A DNA stretch of 41,268 nucleotides. Source: Deltaproteobacteria bacterium (lineage in GTDB: Bacteria; Myxococcota; B64-G9). The position numbers and the translations under genes are program-made. The stretch lies in the NCBI GenBank assembly GCA_019307065.1, contig JAFDKH010000022.1, positions 1 to 41,268 of the forward strand, written 5' to 3'. Below the pieces are notes generated by a model. The model did not search any database, was not told the origin of the DNA, and saw nothing but the letters and a program-made list of their open reading frames with translations. Positions 1 to 5,991 of this stretch are shown in pieces. The first letter of the stretch is position 1, and every line of letters starts with the position of its first letter.

Positions 1-1251
1 CACATGAATGTCGCACATCGCACTAGCGGTGGCCCGGCCAACCAGGTCAATCCAGCCTTCGGCAGCGTTGGGATCGTTGCTGCTGATGATCACCCGGCCG
101 GTTTGGGTTCCTTCGACCAGGGGCGTATAGCTCAGCTCGATATCGAATGCCTCTTCGACGCCGAGATCGAAGGGCGTGCCTATTTGAGTCGTGAAGTCGA
201 AGTAGCCGTGATTACCGGAATCGAGGCTGATCTGACTGATCGTCAGCACCTGGTTGCCGCAACTGGTGAAGCGGAATGATTTTTGCGAAGTCTTGCCGAC
301 CTGGATGCTGCCGAAGTCTACCACCAGCGGCGGTTGCGGGCATATTCTGGGAGCTAATCCGCTGCCGATCAGAGCCAATACCACGCTCGACTCATTCGGG
401 TCGTTCGAGGATATCTCTACAGTCCCATCGTCCGAGCCCCCGTCAACGGGGGCGTAGTCCACGCTGAATGTCTTTGTTTCGCCGGGCTCCAGTGAGCCCG
501 TCCAGGGCTCGGGTACAAGAGCATATTCGCTGCTGGTCCCGGTCCCAAAGTCGACCCCGCCGATGCCGGAACCGGTCGCGATGCTAAGTCTAAAAACACC
601 TTGGTTCCTGACCAGAAACTGTCGGCTACTGCTATGGCCAAGATCGCAGGCACCGAAATCCATTATCAGGTTTCCAGGCTGGACCTCGTCATTGCACTGC
701 TCGGCCTGGCTGCCGGCCTCAATCAAACACACCTGGATATCCGGAGAAACACCGCTACCCGAAAGTCGAACCACAACCTGCTGGTCATCGGGATCGTTTG
801 TCTCGATGATCAGCGTGCCGTCGCCGGCCCCATCTTGCTCGGGCACGTAGTGGATCGCCAGGATCGTGACCTGTCCGGGTTCCAATTCAGAGACCGGCGG
901 CCGATCGAGGTAAAAGCTGGAACTAGTTCCTTGGCCGAGACGTATACTGGTCTCCCAATCCCAGACCAGAGAACCCTGAGCGCTGGCGTCATTGACCATG
1001 ACGATATAGCGAACCGAGCTTTGCCGGACGACTGACTGGCCAAAATCCACAAGGTAATCACCACTACCTGTCGAGTCGGGTGGCAAAACCTGACGCGTGC
1101 CGTCGCCGTCCCAGTCATGTTCCAACCTCAGCATAGCCTCGACTCTGGCCAGGTCGACTACGTCCTCACAGCCGGCCCAAAAAACCGCAACAACGAATAA
1201 TAGAAAAGTACCGGGAAGCAAGCTGACCCTGTTGTTTGCTGCTGGCATCAT
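1..1251 (-). CDS. ASH (choice-of-anchor D) repeat lipoprotein, 3' end cut by window edge
   Basis: The frame stays open from tandem ATG codons (1251 and 1248) to base 1, giving 417 residues and no stop. AAGGAG lies 3 bases before the first ATG and 6 before the second, so 1248 may be the true start. A hydrophobic segment ends at Cys28 (preceded by Trp-Ala-Gly), which fits a lipoprotein signal. The rest consists of repeated domains of about 100 residues with recurring VDFG, NDP and GSG-x-AP motifs, typical of choice-of-anchor D/ASH beta-sandwiches. It is the third gene after an ECF sigma factor and its anti-sigma factor, 39 bases downstream of the latter, so it is probably in their operon. It is clearly paralogous to the gene at 12720-15047: both contain a GSGxAPRxCP stretch followed by DFG, VG and CG. 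No enzymatic motif is seen; a structural or adhesive surface role is inferred. Confidence 0.85.
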   Translation of the reverse strand, partial: MMPAANNRVSLLPGTFLLFVVAVFWAGCEDVVDLARVEAMLRLEHDWDGDGTRQVLPPDSTGSGDYLVDFGQSVVRQSSVRYIVMVNDASAQGSLVWDWETSIRLGQGTSSSFYLDRPPVSELEPGQVTILAIHYVPEQDGAGDGTLIIETNDPDDQQVVVRLSGSGVSPDIQVCLIEAGSQAEQCNDEVQPGNLIMDFGACDLGHSSSRQFLVRNQGVFRLSIATGSGIGGVDFGTGTSSEYALVPEPWTGSLEPGETKTFSVDYAPVDGGSDDGTVEISSNDPNESSVVLALIGSGLAPRICPQPPLVVDFGSIQVGKTSQKSFRFTSCGNQVLTISQISLDSGNHGYFDFTTQIGTPFDLGVEEAFDIELSYTPLVEGTQTGRVIISSNDPNAAEGWIDLVGRATASAMCDIHV

Positions 1252-1290
1252 CGGCTCCTTGGCAATCTCAGAAATCGTGGGCAGCTGGAG

Positions 1291-2931
1291 TTACTTCCAG
1301 CCTTTCTCTTCGAGAATCTTCAGCACTTTTTTCGCCTGTTTGACTTTGGTGCCGTAGGGGAAAAGTCGCAGGTAGTCTTCTAAAGCTCGGCGGGCCCGAT
1401 GAAAGTCTTTGGTCGCCATGTAACTCTCGGCCAGATTGTAAGCCACCTCGTGGCGCAGCAGGCCCTTGGGATAGTTACGCCTGAGGTAAAGAAAGGTTTT
1501 CAAGGCCTCTTGGGGAACTTTTATAACCTCGAGTTGCAAGACACCGACTTGGAAAAGCGCAGCCTCGGCCAGCCTGGCATCCCGGGTATCGGCGGCGACT
1601 CGCCGATAGATGCCAAGAGCCTTTTGAGACCGTCCGGCCAGGCGGTAGGCATCGGCCAGAAGTAAGTTGGCTTTGTGTTCCTGGGGCTTGCGGCCCAGAT
1701 AACTTTTCAGACCTTTGATGGCCTTCTTTGTCTTTCTAGCCGCCAAGAGTTTTCGAAAGCGAGCCAGAGGATCTTTCTCGGGCAGGGCCGGCTGCTGTTT
1801 CGGGGCCGGCTCTAACTCGAAGTGTCGTTCTATCAGTCGACCCGGCTCTATATTTATGCGGATCAACTCTTCGACGCGATCCGTAGCTTTAACCATTGCT
1901 TGCAGTCGGCCTGCTGGTCGGGCAAACAACAAGGGCGTATTGCCCAGAAGATCTTCGCCTTGCCATATCTGGGCAACCTCAGGCTGGCTGGTCATGAAAA
2001 TCCAGCCCAGCGCGCCCTTCTCAAAAGGATCCATCCGGGCGGCCCGGGCAAGCAGAGTCTGATCGGCGAGGTCTTCGGCAGTAGCTTGCCTGACGGCCGT
2101 GCGGCTCAACCCAACTATAGCGGGGGCCTTGATGTATTCGAAAGCGCCGTCTTGACTGCTGACCTTGAGGGAGCCCTCGCGCAACTGAATGAAGGCTTCC
2201 TCTTTGGCAATCGTTACCGAAAAGGCCGTGCCGGTGGCCTCGACCAAACCGAAGGGTACTTTGACCCGGAAGGGCTCCTTGCGATTGGGGTGCAGGCGGG
2301 CGGCCAGGGCGCCTTTCTTCAGGTCAACCAGCCAGGCTTTGTCCTGCTTGCGCTCGACTGTCAGCCGGCTGTCGCCGAAAACTGCAACCGAAATGCGATC
2401 TCCAAGCCTGAAAGCCAGGGCGGCTTGTTTGTAAACTTCGGTCTGAATCCCGCGCGCCAGGACCCACTTGTTTTTCTTTGCACTCGGCCCGGAAACCTGA
2501 CCGGCCAGATAAGTCACCAGCACAGGTTGTGTAAATTGCGTTGGAACAATGGCGCTGGGCGCTTCTTTTGGCTTGGGTGACTTACTCCTCTGGCCGGGGG
2601 CCCAAACCAGGAAAAACAGGACAGCCGCAGCAGCCGCAACTGTGGCGAAGGCCGGCAGCGGCCACCAGGTCCGACGTCGAACAGTTGGTTCCGGAATGTC
2701 CAGCAGGTTCTGCAGCACTCGATCGAGATCACACTCGGGCAGCGGGGCCTGGGCAGCTTCTTCGAGTACATCGTCTAGCCCGCCGTAAGTCTCGATTGCT
2801 TTTTGACACTCCGGACAACCAGGCAGGTGCGTTTCGAAGGCAGTCGTTTCCTGCGAAGGTAATAAGTCGTCGAGATAAGGCTGCACTTGAACTAGGTTTG
2901 GGCAGCGCTTTTGTTTTCTGTTTTCTCCCAC
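1291..2931 (-). CDS. Anti-sigma factor with zinc finger, FecR, PEGA and TPR regions
   Basis: The protein has 546 residues. The N-terminus carries an anti-sigma zinc finger (H35-x3-C39-x2-C42). A single membrane segment follows at about 90-111, placing the rest in the periplasm. Residues about 177-266 resemble a FecR domain (GDRISVAVFGDSRL, then EATGTAFSV and REGSLKV). Residues about 309-372 resemble a PEGA domain (SQPEVAQIW, GNTPLLF). From about 385 to the end are TPR-like helices similar to the BamD/YbgF type. The start overlaps the end of the sigma gene by 40 bases, as expected for a co-translated sigma/anti-sigma pair. By family knowledge, the cytoplasmic finger would hold the sigma factor at the membrane and the periplasmic part would sense a signal. 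The signal is unknown; the domain chain suggests an envelope or peptidoglycan-related cue. Confidence 0.85.
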   Translation of the reverse strand: MGENRKQKRCPNLVQVQPYLDDLLPSQETTAFETHLPGCPECQKAIETYGGLDDVLEEAAQAPLPECDLDRVLQNLLDIPEPTVRRRTWWPLPAFATVAAAAAVLFFLVWAPGQRSKSPKPKEAPSAIVPTQFTQPVLVTYLAGQVSGPSAKKNKWVLARGIQTEVYKQAALAFRLGDRISVAVFGDSRLTVERKQDKAWLVDLKKGALAARLHPNRKEPFRVKVPFGLVEATGTAFSVTIAKEEAFIQLREGSLKVSSQDGAFEYIKAPAIVGLSRTAVRQATAEDLADQTLLARAARMDPFEKGALGWIFMTSQPEVAQIWQGEDLLGNTPLLFARPAGRLQAMVKATDRVEELIRINIEPGRLIERHFELEPAPKQQPALPEKDPLARFRKLLAARKTKKAIKGLKSYLGRKPQEHKANLLLADAYRLAGRSQKALGIYRRVAADTRDARLAEAALFQVGVLQLEVIKVPQEALKTFLYLRRNYPKGLLRHEVAYNLAESYMATKDFHRARRALEDYLRLFPYGTKVKQAKKVLKILEEKGWK

Positions 2932-3479
2932 GAAAAACTCCTGCGGAAATCATTTCGGGCTCGGTGCAGCCGCGTCCACACCGTCGCCTCGGGAATACCC
3001 AACTTTTTCGCAACCTCGCTCCCGCTCAAACCCTCCATCACGAACAGCACCAAAACAGTTCGATGCTTAAGCGATATTCGGCCAAGCGCTCGGTGAACCT
3101 CTTCAGCCCGGTGAAGTCTGTCCAGATTTTCATCCGGCTGGTCGACAGGTTTTCTTGGTTCTTGCACCACGGCGCTGTGCAAGCGCATCCGGCGCCAGAG
3201 TGAACGCTCCCGTTTCTTCGCCACTTTGTGACAGATCGCGAATAAATACGTCGAAAACGAAGATCGTTTTTCGAATCGGCCGAGCGCTCCGAGGAGCGCC
3301 AAGTATACCTGTTGCACAAGGTCTTCCATGTCCCGACAGGGACCAACCAGCCGGTAAAGAATGCGCAGCACCTCTTTTGATGTCTTTTTGAAGAGTTCTT
3401 GAATAGCATCCTTGTCTCCGTGCTGGCATCGCTCAATGAGTTCGTCGGGGATCCTTGCATTTTTTTGAATTCCGGCCAT
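2892..3479 (-). CDS. ECF-family RNA polymerase sigma factor
   Basis: The protein has 195 residues from the ATG at 3479; an in-frame GTG at 3488 would add three. Region 2 includes the stretch around DMEDLVQQVYLALL and FSTYLFAICHKVAK. Region 4 is a helix-turn-helix around LSGSEVAKKLGIPEATVWTR. There is no region 1.1 or 3, which fits the short ECF group. A perfect TATAAT lies at 3492-3497, so the GTG would fall at or before the transcription start and ATG 3479 is preferred. The last 40 bases overlap the anti-sigma gene. The family directs transcription of a small regulon, usually including its own operon. The upstream decamer GGGGACAAAT is shared with the lipoprotein gene starting at 8406, which is therefore a candidate target. 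Confidence 0.9.
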   Translation of the reverse strand: MAGIQKNARIPDELIERCQHGDKDAIQELFKKTSKEVLRILYRLVGPCRDMEDLVQQVYLALLGALGRFEKRSSFSTYLFAICHKVAKKRERSLWRRMRLHSAVVQEPRKPVDQPDENLDRLHRAEEVHRALGRISLKHRTVLVLFVMEGLSGSEVAKKLGIPEATVWTRLHRARNDFRRSFSWEKTENKSAAQT

Positions 3480-3491
3480 TGCCAGCACTCT

Positions 3492-3497
3492 ATTATA
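3492..3497 (-). promoter_or_regulatory. Possible -10 element of the sigma/anti-sigma operon
   Basis: On the minus strand a perfect TATAAT lies 12 bases before ATG 3479. No good -35 is present at 17-18 bases; TTGAGT occurs at 13. GGGGACAAAT (3497-3506) touches the hexamer and could instead be an ECF-type element. The mRNA leader would be about five bases long. Confidence 0.4.
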
Positions 3498-3511
3498 TTT
3501 GTCCCCAAGAA

Positions 3512-3536
3512 CTCAAAAACCTTCCATTTTTTTGAG
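3512..3536. terminator. Perfect 8-bp inverted repeat, terminator or operator
   Basis: CTCAAAAA (3512-3519) and TTTTTGAG (3529-3536) are exact reverse complements around a 9-base loop. The repeat directly follows the stop codon of the RCC1 gene (stop at 3537-3539) and lies just upstream of the sigma-factor promoter region. The stem is AT-rich, so it is weak as an intrinsic terminator. An operator or a bidirectional end structure is equally possible. Confidence 0.4.
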
Positions 3537-4634
3537 CTACGGGCTGGATTGGCCGAAACTATCGCTTCCCCAGCATGTAACCGAACCGTCGTTTTTGACT
3601 GCACAGCTGTGTTGCCAACCTGCGGCAACGCTCGAAAATGCCCCGGCCGGCGGATCGGCCTGGCCGGCGATATTGTTTCCCCAGCAGACAAGTGTGCCGG
3701 TCGCCATGACGCCGCATGTGTGCGCCGCCCCGGCGCTCAGGCAAGAAAAAACTCCCTGGGGCTGGTCGCATTCCCCGCTTACTCCAAAGTCTCCATAAGG
3801 GTCGGCACCATTACAGCCCCAACAGGCCAATGTACCACCTACCTTCAGGCCGCAGGTGTGATACCAACCGGCTTTGATCTTTGCGAAACCACCCGCCGGG
3901 GGGCTGGCCTGTCCCAGAAAATCGCTTCCCCAACATTCCAGGCTGCCGTCGTCCCTGAGCGCGCATGTATGATCGGCACCGGCGCTCAGCTGCGAAAAGC
4001 TGCCCGCCGGCGGGCTAGCCTGGCCGCTCAAATCGTTTCCCCAGCAGACGACTGATTTATCCGTTCTCAGCCCGCAGGCGTGGTCGAATCCGGTCGCAAC
4101 TTTTTCAAAAGTGCCCTGGGGCGAATCAGACTGGCCCCTGTCGTTGATTCCCCAATAGGTCAGAGCGCTATCCAGCAGCACGCCGCAAGTAAACATTCCG
4201 CCCGCGCTGATCTGCGAGAAGCTTCCCTCCGTCGGGCTCGACTGGCCGTACTCATTGCCTCCCCAGCAGGCGACAGATCCGTCGGTCCCAAGCAAGCAAC
4301 TGTGATCACGGCCGGCGCTGACTTCAGGGAGTACCTCCGGGTCCGGACCGCCATCGTCCACGGTTTGTGAGTCATCGCCACCAGCATCGTAAACCGCGGC
4401 GTCGTGGGTTGAGCCATCTTCGGGCCCGGCGTCTTTTTGACCGGCGTCATCGATACCGGCATCTCGACTGGCGTCGTCTTCGATACCGGAGTCTGCCGCG
4501 TCACTGCCCAAGCTCTCGTTTGCAGCACAACCCGCGCCCAGGCAGGCGGCTGAGAAAAAAACGGCAAGCATTACGGCCAGACACTGTCGATAGTTATTTG
4601 CAGGCATGTTTTTGCAGACCACTTGTTTATTCAT
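3537..4634 (-). CDS. RCC1-repeat (seven-repeat beta-propeller) lipoprotein
   Basis: The protein has 365 residues. A signal segment ends in a Cys (C36 after Leu-Gly-Ala-Gly, or C31), then an Asp/Gly-rich linker (about 40-100). Seven repeats follow, each with a core like AGxxHTCxLxxxGxLxCWGxNxxGQ. Seven matches the blade number of the RCC1 propeller, so the domain looks complete. Eukaryotic RCC1 is a nucleotide exchange factor, but bacterial secreted forms of this Cys-containing type have no assigned activity, and none should be assumed here. Its ATG overlaps the stop of the upstream Cys-rich gene by four bases, so the two are translationally coupled. Repeat 5 carries an insertion with two extra Cys residues. 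Confidence 0.88.
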   Translation of the reverse strand: MNKQVVCKNMPANNYRQCLAVMLAVFFSAACLGAGCAANESLGSDAADSGIEDDASRDAGIDDAGQKDAGPEDGSTHDAAVYDAGGDDSQTVDDGGPDPEVLPEVSAGRDHSCLLGTDGSVACWGGNEYGQSSPTEGSFSQISAGGMFTCGVLLDSALTYWGINDRGQSDSPQGTFEKVATGFDHACGLRTDKSVVCWGNDLSGQASPPAGSFSQLSAGADHTCALRDDGSLECWGSDFLGQASPPAGGFAKIKAGWYHTCGLKVGGTLACWGCNGADPYGDFGVSGECDQPQGVFSCLSAGAAHTCGVMATGTLVCWGNNIAGQADPPAGAFSSVAAGWQHSCAVKNDGSVTCWGSDSFGQSSP

Positions 4635-5953
4635 GGCAGGCAGACTTCTACTATATAGTTGGCCCCGCCGCTAACGGCCTGGACCACCAGGTCGTAAGTT
4701 TCTCCCTGGTGCAACGGGGCGGCAATTGCCTCGGCACAGGTTGGCGGGGGAATATTGGTCGCTATGACTTGCTCAACGACATCATCGGCTGTTCCCGAAG
4801 TTTGGTCCGGACCCGGGCCGATCATCTTGAACAGTAACAAGTTGAGATCGGCCCCATTGCATTCGTGCTTCAGGGTAAAGAAGACGGTAGCCTCGACAGA
4901 ACACTGAAACCTGAATCCGTCTAACGAATCGGCGGGATTGTTGGCGATTCCTCTCAAGACAAGCGCCTCGACCTCACCGACGATATTGTTGTTGATGGTG
5001 ATCAAGTCGTCGTTCGGCTCGACTTCCTGCATGATCGGCGTGTTGCTATCGAGGCAGCCGCTGGAAATGCAACTGCCGCCGGAGCAAAATTCACCCGGCA
5101 GGCAGTCATAGTCTGACTGGCAATCTCCCGAGACGCAAACGCCCGACTGGCATAGCTGGCCCGGCGGGCAATCGGAGTCGGTCAAACACTGGGCTGCCTG
5201 ACAAGCTCCGGCGATGCAGCTCTCGTCGGGCAGACAGTCAGCGTCGGTCTGGCAGCCCGCTGTTTCGCAAGTTCCGGCAACGCATTGCTGATCCGGCCCG
5301 CAATCGCTGTCATTGGCGCAACCGACGATCACAGTGCAGGCTCCGTCTTGGCAATGCTGACCAGCCATGCAGTCGGCATCAGTCTGGCAGCCCGCCAACT
5401 CGCAAGATCCATTCAGGCATTGTTCGCCGATAGGGCAATCTTCGTCGAGAACGCAGTCGGCAGCAACACACTCACCGAAATTACATTTTTCTCCTGCGGG
5501 GCAGTCCTCGTCGATGACGCAGCCGACGGCGACACACTCACCGAAATTGCATTTTTCTCCTGCCGCACAGTCATCGTCGCTTTCGCAGCCGGTCTTGACG
5601 CATTCGTAAAGCGCAACAAAACAGGTGCTCCCCGCCGGACAGTCCGCGTCGGACCGACAACCGGGACGACAGTCGCCTCTGTCGCAGAAGTTACCGGCTG
5701 GGCATTCGTCGTCGGAGGCGCATGGGTCCTTGCAAACACCATCGACGCAGGTCTGACCCCAGGCACAGTCGTGTTCACTCGCACAAAGGTCGACCGGCGA
5801 GACACATTCTTCGGCGATGCAAGACAAACCCGGCCCGCAATCGACATCATAGTTGCACTCTGGCGAGACGCCCTCGCCGCCGATCTCACAACCAGTCAAC
5901 CCAAGGGCGAAGCAAGCCGAAACAACAACCAATTTTGCGAGCGAGTTTTTCAT
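4631..5953 (-). CDS. Cys-rich repeat lipoprotein with C-terminal PPC-like domain
   Basis: The protein has 440 residues. The signal peptide ends in a good lipobox (Leu-Thr-Gly-Cys22). Twelve tandem repeats of about 22 residues follow, with the spacing C-x5-C-x5-C-x4-C and an acidic DxDC core, seen in many secreted deltaproteobacterial proteins (Dickkopf/EB-like annotations). The C-terminal 140 residues begin with EVEPNDD and resemble a bacterial pre-peptidase C-terminal beta-sandwich. AAGGGA lies 8 bases before the ATG. It follows the larger Cys-rich gene by 38 bases and overlaps the RCC1 gene downstream, so these three form a surface-protein operon. Four paired Cys per repeat suggest a rigid disulfide-bonded stalk outside the cytoplasm. 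Repeats five and six are nearly identical at DNA level. Confidence 0.85.
   Translation of the reverse strand: MKNSLAKLVVVSACFALGLTGCEIGGEGVSPECNYDVDCGPGLSCIAEECVSPVDLCASEHDCAWGQTCVDGVCKDPCASDDECPAGNFCDRGDCRPGCRSDADCPAGSTCFVALYECVKTGCESDDDCAAGEKCNFGECVAVGCVIDEDCPAGEKCNFGECVAADCVLDEDCPIGEQCLNGSCELAGCQTDADCMAGQHCQDGACTVIVGCANDSDCGPDQQCVAGTCETAGCQTDADCLPDESCIAGACQAAQCLTDSDCPPGQLCQSGVCVSGDCQSDYDCLPGEFCSGGSCISSGCLDSNTPIMQEVEPNDDLITINNNIVGEVEALVLRGIANNPADSLDGFRFQCSVEATVFFTLKHECNGADLNLLLFKMIGPGPDQTSGTADDVVEQVIATNIPPPTCAEAIAAPLHQGETYDLVVQAVSGGANYIVEVCLP
5468..5563. repeat. 66-bp period direct repeat inside the Cys-rich array
   Basis: A 30-base block at 5468-5497 recurs at 5534-5563 with a single visible mismatch, 66 bases (22 codons) apart. 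It encodes the GEKCNFGECVA core of two neighbouring repeats. The other repeats have diverged far more, so this pair reflects recent duplication or gene conversion of one unit. Confidence 0.75.
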
Positions 5954-5978
5954 ATACCAATCCCTTTCTTTTTATTTT

Positions 5979-5986
5979 TTGTCCCT
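5979..5986 (-). promoter_or_regulatory. GGGACAAA motif upstream of the 4631-5953 gene
   Basis: The octamer GGGACAAA on the minus strand lies just after the stop of the 5992-8406 gene and 25 bases before the next ATG. The same octamer occurs in the upstream regions of the sigma gene (within 3497-3506) and of the large Cys-rich gene (within 8442-8451). Function is unproven. Confidence 0.25.
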
Positions 5987-5991
5987 GTTAC

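Noticed and set aside
1822..2580. 252-codon plus-strand frame within the anti-sigma gene
   Set aside because: No domain, no ribosome-binding site, and it lies opposite a well-supported multidomain protein.
3537..4634. Guanine nucleotide exchange role for the RCC1 protein
   Set aside because: The protein is a secreted lipoprotein; eukaryotic RCC1 function does not transfer.
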